Origin: Eustoma russellianum | Lineage: Eukaryota > Streptophyta > Magnoliopsida > Gentianales > Gentianaceae | Length of the DNA: 64,000 nt | Assembly: GCA_036186865.1 (NCBI GenBank) | Contig: AP025048.1 | Span: 23,070,400 to 23,134,399, forward strand | Reading direction: 5' to 3' | Shown: in pieces, positions 1 through 10,032 of the stretch | Numbering within the stretch: position 1 is the first letter of the stretch | Layout of the letters: each line of letters starts with the position of its first letter | Position numbers and translations under genes: made by a program | Notes under the pieces: model-generated | Database searches by the model: none | Told to the model about the DNA's origin: nothing | The model's input: the letters and a program-made list of their open reading frames with translations, nothing else

Positions 1-147
1 TTCTAAGTCCTTGGGAGAATGTAAGACATCATTGTGACATGGTCTTGCTTACTTGGCATCTTCTTATTGGATGATCATTTAAGCTTTGCTTACTTGGCAC
101 TTCATGATTGGTTGGATGTTGTCATCATTGATGACTTGGAAAAATAG
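1..147 (-). repeat. LTR fragment of long-LTR Sirevirus-like element (array 1, third LTR)
   Basis: This stretch matches the inside of the LTR at 374-3433 (equivalent to about 1499-1645 there) almost base for base. It stops abruptly near 147, where gag sequence begins. In an intact unit about 3.8 kb of LTR and internal DNA would separate these two parts, so the junction is a deletion. The LTR continues beyond the left edge of the window. Confidence 0.8.
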
Positions 148-317
148 TTAGATGGAACAAAAGGACCATCTTCTATAATTGACCAAAGATCAATGTCTAT
201 TGCCATAAAGAAAAGTTTCGTCCTTACCTTCCATTGAATGAAAGACTCACCGTCAAAAAGAGGAGGCCTTATGGTTGACATTCCTTCTTGCACGGTGCTA
301 TAACTAGTGGATGCCAT
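148..317 (-). pseudogene. gag 5' fragment of the deleted array-1 unit
   Basis: On the minus strand, an ATG at 317 opens a frame encoding the first 55 or so residues of the same Gag protein that is complete at 3716-5608. The sequence then breaks at the LTR/gag deletion junction near 147 and reads into a stop. It keeps the N-terminal PPLF and QWK motifs but lacks the rest of Gag. Between 318 and 373 lie the short leader and the primer-binding site. It cannot encode a working Gag. Confidence 0.8.
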
Positions 318-373
318 CTCACGTAGATCGTTGGATCCTTTTGTTGTGAGTGTTCCTGCGCTCTGATACCAAT

Positions 374-3024
374 TGTAGGATCTGCAAGGCACCACTAGAA
401 GGGGGGTTGAATAGGTGGTGCGGAAAGTGTGGTTTTTAAAATTTGTTTAAAACTAAATAACTCAACTTCAGAAAACAGATTCTGTTTTCAGGACCAGTTT
501 TAAAACGTTTTTAAAACCAGGTTATAGGTCTCCAAAGATTCTGAACTTTTGAGAGAACTTAGCCTGAGATGTTATGAGGGTCCCCTAAAAATTTCAAATT
601 AAAATTCAACCTTTAACCCCTTCAAAAACCGTTGATGATCAGATTGCGCGAATCTGCCAGAAACGGTAGACGGTTTTGAAAAATTTATTCCTATTTGTGT
701 GTAAGTCCAAATGCTCTGAAACGTTAACCAATAACTCCTTATATACTATATTTAAGTGGTTTGAAACTGTTTTGCAAAATTCTTTTGGGAAGTAGGTCAA
801 TTACAATCAAAGTCTCAACCTTTGCAAGTCTGAAAATCAGACTGCACTAGTCTCAGAACTTTTGATGTTTGATCGACTTATACTTATCCAAAAGGGTTGA
901 AACTTGTGCCAAATTTAACCTAGAACGTGTAACTATGTTTCTGGAAATTTTTGTGATTTTTGAAAGTCGTTTACTATTTTTACGAACGCCAACAAAAAGA
1001 GTAAACTGTGTAGTAACAGAAAATAAATGCTGAAAGTAAATGGCACCAAGAATTTTATACTGGTTCGGTTATAAACAACCTACTCCAGTCTTCAAGGAAC
1101 ATCTTCCTTGGTTCACACTAATCACACACACGCAATACACCTTACCACAGGGTTGATGGAGTTACACACCAACTCCAACCCTTTACAAACCTTGTACGAT
1201 GAATACAATTCGCACGAACATCACCACCTCGCAAGAATGAAGATTGATCACACCTTGATCAATCTTTTACAAAGATATGGAATATGTGGTGGTCTATATC
1301 AAGCCTATTCAAGATTGAAAAATATGAATACAATAGGCTTTCAAGAAGAAGAAAGAAAGAGAGTGTAGAAGAAGAGGCTTAGGCGTTTTTGATCACTTGT
1401 TTTGCAATGCTTGTGCTTATCTTGTTTTTACTCATCTTCTTTCCTTTTAATGTTGTTGCAGCCGTCCACTATAGGTCCTCCCCCTCTTGAAAATTATCTT
1501 CTAAGTCCTTGGGAGAATGTAAGGCATCATTGTGACATGGTCTTGCTTACTTGGCATCTTCTTATTGGATGATCATTTAAGCTTTGCTTACTTGGCACTT
1601 CATGATGGTTGGATGTTGTCATCATTGATGACTTGGAAAAATCTGAGAATAACACTTAAAACATGTGCCAATATCAATTACAAAATAATTTCCATAATCC
1701 ATAAGATTGTCACATCAATTTGCAAGACATAATTCCTTCCTTACTAAGACACAAAAATCGGCCATTTAAGAGTATATACCATGCTGAATTTTCAGCATGT
1801 GATACATGGAGATAAAGTTCAAAATATTACCATTTTTCTTTGATTTTTTTTTTAAAATAAATCACCAATTAATGGTAAATATCCTTATCACATTGGAAAT
1901 GAACTTGGACACATTTATGCTCAAGAATTCGGCCAAGACATGTCTCACACATGCTGAAAAATTTCAGCATGTGTGATATGTAAAATATCACACTTTATTT
2001 AATTTAAATAATATTCAAATTACTTCCATTTCTTCTTCCAATCAATCACACAATGTAAGATGAATATATCACATTAATATTAAAAAAATCGGCCAGCCAA
2101 GCTTAGCATGCTGAAATTTTCAGCATGTGTTATAAGTGAGACAAAGTTTGAAATCTTACCATTTGTAGCTTCTCTCTTTAATTCACCAACATTGTATGAT
2201 TGATTCTTGACCAATCAATATGCCAACAAGGCTCCAAATAAGCTCCATCTCAGCTGCAATGTGCGTGTATGATGTATATACATATGCTGAAAATTATTTT
2301 TGCTAACTTTGTAAAATAGTGCACATTTAATAATACACACATGTTATATTCCAACCAGCCCTTAATTTAATTTTCTAGAACACTTTAAGATGTATAACAT
2401 ATGTAAAAAGTGTCTAGATACGTGTCATATGATGTACCAAAAATGTTCCATGTGTTGTGTGCGTAGAAAACCGAATTTTCGATATTTATCGATTACCCGA
2501 TTTTTCTCTAATTAAATTCCAACTTCTTGCACATGTTATATATATTATGTTACACATAATATATATAATATATACTTTAAATCTCAGCACTTGGCTGGTC
2601 TAAAGTGGCGCCATTTATCATGTGTCAAAATTAAAATTGGAATCTTCACATTTTGGCCTTAATGTGGGGTGACTTGTGTGTGCCAACATGGAAAGTATTT
2701 TTGGCTGAATATATAGTCATGTGCATGAAATTTTTATGAAATTTTGAAGTATAGGGGCTGGCCATCTATTTATGGCAAGTACGTGACTCGTTGGCGAAGT
2801 TTCGGTATTCGCCCGATACGACAATTTTCGGTTTAGAACCTTTTATCGTGTCGTATTTAATTTGTCATCACCATGACTTATATCATATGATATAAGACCT
2901 GAATATACTCATAGATATGAGTTAAGTATAGTGATGTGACGTTAACGTACGTACGTAAAATATATATAACGTGTCGGTAGTACGTTGGAATACATGTGTA
3001 TATGTGCCTTTCTCAAAAAATCTG

Positions 3025-3070
<46 letters not shown>

Positions 3071-3433
3071 TAAATGGCGTGCCATAAGTGTGGGGAGGAG
3101 AGTGGAAGACTTTCCTTTCTTCACCTTGTTGTCTTGGTGCCTTTTCCAAATATTTCCTCCTTTAATAAACTACTTAGTTTAATTAACTAAGTACTTCACT
3201 TAATGAACTAGTTTAGTTCATTAATGGTGGCACCTGAAAATAGTATAAACACAACAAATGTTTGCCATTCGATGTAAGCTTTAAAGCTTCATGGCTTGTT
3301 AGTACGGCAACGTAATATATGAATTATATAAGGCAAGTAATATGCAATATATCATGCACATTTATCTCATGCACGTTTTTAAGCACATTTAAATCATGTA
3401 TTTGAAAATCACTCTAACCCCTTTTTCTCTACA
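374..3433 (-). repeat. LTR (3060 bp), array 1, 3' LTR of the gag-bearing unit
   Basis: Read on the plus strand it begins TGTAGGATCTGC and ends TTTCTCTACA, so the element-sense LTR is TGTAGAG...CCTACA. It is flanked on the left by a primer-binding site (the adjacent deleted unit) and on the right by polypurine tracts. It is nearly identical to 5665-8733 and clearly related to the plus-strand LTRs at 43200-55201. It contains a TA microsatellite (about 3029-3067) and several palindromes built on CATGCTGAA/TTCAGCATG (for example 1780-1799). The ORFs here, such as the 86-codon frame at 1108, recur only because the LTR recurs and are not credible genes. Confidence 0.9.
3029..3067. repeat. (TA)n microsatellite inside LTR
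   Basis: Uninterrupted TA dinucleotides within the LTR. The equivalent tract in the sister LTR (about 8318-8367) is longer, which accounts for most of the length difference between the two LTRs. Confidence 0.9.
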
Positions 3434-3623
3434 ATCTCCCCCTTTTGATGATTTTCAAAATAACATATGCACATGATTTAAATCCTATCGCTCCCCCTTC
3501 AATCATGCATAAAATCAAAACTTGAATTTCAAATTCCGAGTCGCTCCCCCTCCGAGACGCTCCCCCTTAATTTATGCAATTAGTATCTCTCTCCCCCTTA
3601 AATCATGCTATATCTCCCCCTTT
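3434..3623 (-). promoter_or_regulatory. Multiple polypurine tracts next to 3' LTR
   Basis: On the plus strand the motif CTCCCCC(C)TT appears repeatedly: next to the LTR (about 3435-3444), then near 3491, 3544, 3560, 3590 and 3614. In element sense these are AAGGGGGAG tracts, the usual plus-strand primers for reverse transcription. The copy touching the LTR should be the functional one. Arrays of extra tracts upstream are a described trait of Sireviruses. Confidence 0.75.
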
Positions 3624-3715
3624 ATTTTGAAAAGTAAATCAAAAGATGCCTGTAAAGTTGAAGAAGAAAAAAAATCATGCATTTCATATAACGTGCGTTC
3701 GTACGGGTTATTTAT

Positions 3716-5608
3716 TCAACCCTTTGAAAATGTCCCTTTTGGTACCCAAATTTGGGTGACCCTTTTAGGTCTTCCAAAAGGTGAGAAAGGTGATGAAAGC
3801 ACAACATAATAAACTTTAGGTGCAACTGTATCTGGCCTTTGGCCAAGAACTCCTTTATACGCATTATATGTAGGACGTTTTTGATATGTCCTTGTGTGTG
3901 TGTGCGTAGTGCGTGGATGAAATGAATGTTGTGTATGCGTCACTCTTCTCTTTTCATATCTATATGGTACAAAGTTGTATTTCGCATGATATGAAGAGGA
4001 AGTGGGGCGTGATAAGGGAATAGGCAATTTTTGCGTCATCTTAGACGCTATTTGAGGCTTTGGTGTGTCTACTTTCTTAGACACAACAAACTTAGTTGGT
4101 TTGGTGGATACTTCATTTGTCTCAACGTATCCCAAACCTGTTTTGTCACTATCATGCTTTTGTGATAAGATAATACGATGCAGCATGTTAGATCCCGTGT
4201 CAAATTGTTTCACCTTTTTCTCTACATCCGCATTCCTTGATTTCAAGTTTGAAATCTCGGATTTCAATTCAGTGTTCTCGGATGTCAATGATGAAATTTC
4301 AGACTTTAATGAATTTATAATGCATGACGACTCTTCTTTTGAATCGTTTAATTGAGACACAAGATCTTTGTTAGAAGATTCTAACAATTTCTTGTCTTCA
4401 ATTAATCGTTTCTTTTCTTTTGCAAGAGTCTTTGAAAACTTATGCAATTCTAAATATTGAATAAATAAATCATCATAAGAATATTCAGAATCGGAATCAG
4501 AGTCAGAAGATACCTCATTTGATGCTTTAGATGTAAAGCATACTTGTGCCTTGTGTTCTTCCGTATCATCAGTCTCAGAATCGGATGTGTCACTCCAAGT
4601 GGAGGCTTTCAAGGCTCTTCTCCTTTGCTTACGTTCTGAGACAAGTCTATTCTTGTTCCGATCCTTGTCAGGGTATTTATTTGTTTGCTTTTCTTTATTA
4701 GGGCAATCATATGATAGATGTCCAAGTTTGCCGCATTCATAGCACTTTATTTCCTTATTTTTATTCTTATGATCCTTAGATGAGGTAGACTTATGTTGAA
4801 TTGATTTTCTCAATATTTTTCTTAATATTTTAGCCATCGTGATTAAGTCCCCATCATCGGAATCTATGTCACTATCATCTACGACGTATTCATTTGATTT
4901 AAATGCTATAACCCTATCATTAATGGACTCAGAATGCCTTAAAGCAAGTTTGTTTTCATATACCTTAAGTGATCCGATTAGTTCTTCCATTTTAATCGAT
5001 TTGGTCTCTTTGCTTTCTTCTATGGCCGTTACTTTAGGGTCCCACTCAGATGGAAGGCTTCGCAAGACTTTTTGTACCTTTTCCTGCATAGTGAAGGCTT
5101 TGCCAAGAAACTCAAGAGAATTGTAAATGTTAGTCAAGCGTAAATCCATCTCAACAATAGACTCATTTGGCAATAATTTAAAGGACTCAAGTGTGGACAT
5201 AAGCATATTAATTTTGGACTCCTTTACTTGGCTAGTCCCTTCATGTTTCATTTCAAGAATATGCCACATCTCTTGAGCACTAGAACAATTAGACACGTAA
5301 CTAGTCTCACTTTTGCTTAGGCCATTTAATAGTAGTTGCATGGCTTTAGCATTCATGCTAAGTTTCTTTTTATCATCACTTGTATATTCTTGTCTAGATT
5401 TAACAACTTCGAGAGTGACTCCATCTACGGTGGATAACTTAGATGGAACAAAAGGATCATCTTCTATAATTGACCAAAGATCAATGTCTATTGCCATAAA
5501 GAAAAGTTTCCTCCTTACCTTCCATTGAATGAAAAACTCACTGTCAAAAAGAGGAGGCCTTATGGTTGACATTCCTTCTTGCACGGTGCTATAACTAGTG
5601 GATGCCAT
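3716..5608 (-). CDS. Gag polyprotein, copia/Sirevirus type (no pol)
   Basis: Open frame of 630 residues. I start it at the ATG at 5608 (MASTS), because the longer frame from 5686 begins inside the LTR and reads through the primer-binding site. In order: an N-terminal region with PPLF...QWK; a helical core at about residues 60-230 matching the copia-type gag domain (UBN2-like); a Lys-rich basic stretch; a CCHC zinc knuckle (C-x2-C-x4-H-x4-C, DNA 4703-4744, about residues 289-302); Ser/Asp/Glu-rich acidic repeats; a long Lys/Glu/Leu/Ser coiled coil (about residues 390-490); and a basic Thr/His/Arg-rich tail. The frame ends just after IWVPKGTF. In autonomous copia elements a similar IWVPK motif lies upstream of protease, so pol seems to have been removed at that point. 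Gag would form virus-like particles and bind RNA. Confidence 0.85.
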   Translation of the reverse strand: MASTSYSTVQEGMSTIRPPLFDSEFFIQWKVRRKLFFMAIDIDLWSIIEDDPFVPSKLSTVDGVTLEVVKSRQEYTSDDKKKLSMNAKAMQLLLNGLSKSETSYVSNCSSAQEMWHILEMKHEGTSQVKESKINMLMSTLESFKLLPNESIVEMDLRLTNIYNSLEFLGKAFTMQEKVQKVLRSLPSEWDPKVTAIEESKETKSIKMEELIGSLKVYENKLALRHSESINDRVIAFKSNEYVVDDSDIDSDDGDLITMAKILRKILRKSIQHKSTSSKDHKNKNKEIKCYECGKLGHLSYDCPNKEKQTNKYPDKDRNKNRLVSERKQRRRALKASTWSDTSDSETDDTEEHKAQVCFTSKASNEVSSDSDSDSEYSYDDLFIQYLELHKFSKTLAKEKKRLIEDKKLLESSNKDLVSQLNDSKEESSCIINSLKSEISSLTSENTELKSEISNLKSRNADVEKKVKQFDTGSNMLHRIILSQKHDSDKTGLGYVETNEVSTKPTKFVVSKKVDTPKPQIASKMTQKLPIPLSRPTSSSYHAKYNFVPYRYEKRRVTHTQHSFHPRTTHTHTRTYQKRPTYNAYKGVLGQRPDTVAPKVYYVVLSSPFSPFGRPKRVTQIWVPKGTFSKG

Positions 5609-5650
5609 CTCACGTAGATCGTTGGATCCTTTTGTTGTGAGTGTTCCTGT

Positions 5651-5662
5651 GCTCTGATACCA
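5651..5662 (-). promoter_or_regulatory. Primer-binding site (initiator tRNA-Met)
   Basis: The plus strand reads GCTCTGATACCA, so the element sense is TGGTATCAGAGC, complementary to the 3' end of plant initiator tRNA-Met. It lies two bases from the LTR end at 5665. A matching site lies beside the next LTR (about 360-371). Confidence 0.85.
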
Positions 5663-5664
5663 AT

Positions 5665-8314
5665 TGTAGGATCTGCAAGGCACCACTAGAAGGGGGGGTT
5701 GAATAGGTGGTGCAGAAAGTGTGGTTTTTAAAATTTGTTTAAAACTAAATAACTCAACTTCAAAAAACAGATTTTGTTTTCAGGACCAGTTTTAAAACGT
5801 TTTTAAAACCAGGTTATAGGTCTCCAAAGATTCTGAACTTTTGAGAGAACTTAGCCTGAGATGTTATGAGGGTCTCCTAAAAATTTCAAATTAAAATTCA
5901 ACCTTTAACCCCTTCAAAAACCGTTGATGATCACATTGCGCGAATCTGCCAGAAACGGTAGACGGTTTTGAAAATTTATTCCTATTTGTGTGTAAGTCCA
6001 AATGCTCTGAAAATTTAACCACTAACTCCTTATATACTATATTTAAGTGGTTTGAAACAGTTTTGCAAAATTCTTTTGGGAAGTAGGTCAATTACAATCA
6101 AAGTCTCAACCTTTGCAAGTCTGAAAATCAGACTGCACTAGTCTCAGAACTTTTGATGTTTGATCAACTTATACTTATCCAAAAGGGTTGAAACTTGTGC
6201 CAAATTTAACCTAGAACGTGTAACTATGTTTCTGGAAATTTTTGTGATTTTTGAAAGTCGTTTACTATTTTTACGAACGCCAACAAAAAGCGTAAACTGT
6301 GTAGTAACAGAAAATAAATGCTGAAAGTAAATGGCACCAAGAATTTTATACTGGTTCGGTTATAAACAACCTACTCCAGTCTTCAAGGAACATCTTCCTT
6401 GGTTCACACTAATCACACACACGCAATACACCTTACCACAGGGTTGATGGAGTTACACACTAACTCCAACCCTTTACAAACCTTGTACGATGAATACAAT
6501 TCGCACGAACATCACCACCTCGCAAGAATGAAGATTGATCACACCTTGATCAATCTTTTACAAAGATATGGAATATGTGGTGGTCTATATCAAGCATATT
6601 CAAGATTGAAAAATATGAATACAATAGGCTTTCAAGAAGAAGAAAGAAAGAGAGTGTAGAAGAAGAGGCTTAGGCGTTTTTGATCACTTGTTTTGCAATG
6701 CTTGTGCTTATCTTGTTTTTCCTCATCTTCTTTCCTTTTAATGTTGTTGCAGCCGTCCACTATAGGTCCTCCCCCTCTTGAAAATTATCTTCTAAGTCCT
6801 TGGGAGAATGTAAGACATCATTGTGACATGGTCTTGCTTACTTGGCATCTTCTTATTGGATGATCATTAAGCTTTGCTTACTTGGCACTTCATGATTGGT
6901 TGGATGTTGTCATCATTGATGACTTGGAAAAATCTGAGAATAACACTTAAAACATGTGCCAATATCAATTACAAAATAATTTCCATAATCCATAAGATTG
7001 TCACATCAATTTGCAAGACATAATTCCTTCCTTACTAAGACACAAAAATCGGCCATTTAAGAGTATATACCATGCTGAATTTTCAGCATGTGATACATGG
7101 AGATAAAGTTCAAAATATTACCATTTTTCTTTGATTTGTTTTTTAAAATAAATCACCAATTAATGGTAAATATCCTTATCACATTGGAAATGAACTTGGA
7201 CACATTTATGCTCAAGAATTCGGCCAAGACATGTCTCACACATGCTGAAAAATTTCAGCATGTGTGATATGTAAAATATCACACTTTATTTAATTTAAAT
7301 AATATTTAAATTACTTCCATTTTTTCTTCCAATCAATCACACAATGTAAGATGAATATATCACATTAATATTAAAAAAATCGGCCAGCCAAGCTTAGCAT
7401 GCTGAAATTTTCAGCATGTGTTATAAGTGAGACAAAGTTTGAAATCTTACCATTTGTAGCTTCTCTCTTTAATTCACCAACATTGTATGATTGATTCTTG
7501 ACCAATCAATATGCCAACAAGGCTCCAAATAAGCTCCATCTCAGCTGCAATGTGCGTGTATGATGTATATACATATGCTGAAAATTATTTTTGCTAACTT
7601 TGTAAAATAGTGCACATTTAATAATACACACATGTTATATTCCAATCAGCCCTTAATTTAATTTTCTAGAACACTTTAAGATGTATAACATATGTAAAAA
7701 GTGTCTAGATACGTGTCATATGATGTACCAAAAATGTTCCATGTGTTGTGTGCGTAGAAAACCGAATTTTCGATATTTATCGATTACCCGATTTTTCTCT
7801 AATTAAATTCCAACTTCTTGCACATGTTATATATATTATGTTACACATAATATATATAATATATACTTTAAATCTCAGCACTTTGCTGGTCTAAAGTGGC
7901 GCCATTTATCATGTGTCAAAATTAAAATTGGAATCTTCACATTTTGGCCTTAATATGGGGTGACTTGTGTGTGCCAACATGGAAAGTATTTTTGGCTGAA
8001 TATATAGTCATGTGCATGAAATTTTTATGAAATTTTGAAGTATAGGGGCTGGCCATCTATTTATGGCAAGTACGTGACACGTTGGCGAAGTTTCGGTATT
8101 TGCCCGATACGACAATTTTCGGTTAGAACCTTTTATCGTGTCGTATTTAATTTGTCATCACCATGACTTATATCTTATGATATAAGACCTGAATATACTC
8201 ATAGATATGAGTTAAGTATAGTGATGTGACGTTAACGTACGTACGTAAAATATATATAACGTGTCGGTAGTACGTTGGAATACATGTGTATATGTGCCTT
8301 TCTCAAAAAATCTG

Positions 8315-8370
<56 letters not shown>

Positions 8371-8733
8371 TAAATAGCGTGCCATAAGTGTGGGGAGGAG
8401 AGTGGAAGACTTTCCTTTCTTCACCTTGTTGCCTTGGTGCCTTTTCCAAATATTTCCTCCTTTAATGAACTACTTAGTTTAATTAACTAAGTACTTCACT
8501 TAATGAACTAGTTTAGTTCATTAATGGTGGCACCTGAAAATAGTATAAACACAACAAATGTTTGCCATTTGATGTAAGCTTTAAAGCTTCATGGCTCGTT
8601 AGTACGGCAACATAATATATGAATTATATAAGGCAAGTAATATGCAATATATCATGCACATTTATCTCATGCACGTTTTTAAGCACATTTAAATCATGTA
8701 TTTTAAAATCACTCAAACCCCTTTTTCTCTACA
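5665..8733 (-). repeat. LTR (3069 bp), array 1, 5' LTR
   Basis: Same family and orientation as 374-3433 with only scattered substitutions, which suggests recent insertion. It starts next to the primer-binding site and ends TCTACA at 8733. The sequence then changes at once to a different LTR family (8734 onward), so this is the outer right edge of array 1. The target duplication cannot be checked because the left edge is outside the window. Confidence 0.9.
8318..8367. repeat. (TA)n microsatellite inside LTR
   Basis: TA tract at the same LTR position as 3029-3067 but longer. Confidence 0.9.
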
Positions 8734-9687
8734 CACTACACACCTCTTGTATTATATTTTGTAAGATTGATTAGCCATTTTTATAAGGCTACATTAATAT
8801 ATGGTAGAGGTGTTGCAAAATAGTTGCATAGAGGTGATAAGCCAAGTCTTGAGCAATGTGTATAACTCAAGGATCAAGCTCAGCATCCATTGTATTGGTG
8901 ACCATTCATATTGAAAATCCAAGAAAAGATGTTCCTTGAGACTGGGGTAGGTCACATTGACCGAAACCAAATAAATCTCTTGTGTTTATGTTCTTTTTCT
9001 TTTCTTCTGTATTCTGTCCGTTTTTACTAAAGCTTTCCCTCAACTTTACGCAACTAAAAAAATAGCAAACGTTTTCAAAATTATTGATTTTTGATGGATT
9101 TAAACTTCAGACTGTTAGCTTTTATTTGCAAAAAGAATCACTCGATTGGAGCAAAGGAAAATTAGTCTTTCAGCCTTTGAAAGATTACTGCTCCATTCTG
9201 GCAGCAATCTGACCAATTTCAAAGAAACGTGTCTTTTTATTTTATTAAACATAGTTTCTGGTTAGGACCTTTTGAAAACTTGAACTAGACGTTCAAAGGA
9301 GTATTTTGACAGAAAAATCAACCTTTTTTGGCTGAGTAAACATAAAGTTATAGTCTGTCAAAATTTGACAACATTTTGTCCAAAACTGTCCAGATTGACT
9401 ATCTGAATCTTTTTATTAGTTTGAAGGGTCAAATAATTTTATTTTTAACTCATTTTTGGATAGTGTAAACTTAAGACCTTCAAATTGATTTCTGAAAAAT
9501 GTCATAATTTCTGAAGTTGTGTAGTAGACTTTTAAATTTTACCAAAAGAGTACTGTTTATGAATGTTTTCAGAATCTATTTTGAAGGGAATTTTCAAAAG
9601 GTTCAAAATAGTGTAATTTTCGATAATCATTATTCACTCCCCTCCCCCTCCTATAGTGGTGTTTATCGCATGTGTTACGGTCCAACA
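8734..9687 (+). repeat. Truncated LTR of a second Sirevirus-like family
   Basis: The sequence is related, in reverse orientation, to 62910-64000. Shared blocks include the stretch around GTAAGATTGATTAGCCA (8761), the ACCTCTTGT block, the motif at about 8930-8975, and the end CGGTCCAACA. In element sense it is on the plus strand, and its 3' end at 9687 abuts plain flanking DNA without a primer-binding site, so it is a 3' or solo LTR. Its left part is missing because array 1 ends there, most simply by insertion into it. Confidence 0.7.
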
Positions 9688-9832
9688 ATGTGGGGTTTGA
9701 GCTGCACCAAATTGTGTTTGTTGCCGTTTGTGTTGTTCAGCTGTTTGATTTCTTCCCTTTCTGTCGGGGATTGCTGTCCAGACAGTCCTACCAGTATCTA
9801 CATTAACTGAACTTGAATGGTGTTTGTGAGAT
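9688..9832. other. Flank between LTR and MITE, no gene seen
   Basis: Ordinary mixed-composition DNA, with no convincing reading frame or repeat. Confidence 0.5.
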
Positions 9833-9840
9833 CACTCATA

Positions 9841-10024
9841 GGAGTTGGGATCACCTCACCCCCACTTTCTTCACCCCTTTGTGACCACACGACACGTGGC
9901 AGCAATGGAGGGTGGTGAGGCTAGATGAGGGTCACCTGCATCTAGCCTCACCACCTCCTCTTGCTGCCACGTGTCGCGCGGTCACGCATCACCGCACCCC
10001 CTTGCGGTGAGAGGATCCTATCCC
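9841..10024. mobile_element. Foldback MITE with 8-bp target duplication
   Basis: A 184-bp near-complete inverted repeat. The left arm holds GACACGTGGCAGCAATGG and GGTGGTGAGGCTAGATG. The right arm holds their complements in reverse order, around a small loop near 9928. It is flanked by exact direct repeats CACTCATA at 9833-9840 and 10025-10032. Eight-base duplications and short size suggest a non-autonomous hAT-type element; there is no coding capacity. The outermost arms (GGAGTTGGGATC against GGGGATAGGATC) are imperfect. Confidence 0.75.
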
Positions 10025-10032
10025 CACTCATA

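Larger units (their letters stand above)
3434..5664 (-). mobile_element. Internal region of gag-only Sirevirus-like retroelement
   Basis: The 2231 bp between two near-identical LTRs hold, in element sense, a primer-binding site matching the 3' end of initiator tRNA-Met (5651-5662), one gag frame (5608 to 3716), and a cluster of polypurine tracts. No protease, integrase, reverse transcriptase or RNase H sequence is present. The element is therefore non-autonomous and would need pol proteins from a related element. Long LTRs, a large Gag with coiled coil, an iMet primer site and several polypurine tracts fit the Sirevirus branch of Ty1/copia. Gag-only elements of this build have been called TR-GAG in plants. 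Confidence 0.85.

Noticed and set aside
360..373. tRNA-Met-like 3' end sequences beside LTRs
   Set aside because: These are primer-binding sites complementary to the tRNA end; no cloverleaf or A/B boxes, so not tRNA genes.
1108..1368. 86-codon frame repeated exactly at 6399-6659
   Set aside because: It lies inside the LTR and is duplicated with it; no protein features.
2922..3182. Frames rich in Tyr-Ile from 2922 to 3182 and at 8212-8424
   Set aside because: Translation of the (TA)n microsatellite.
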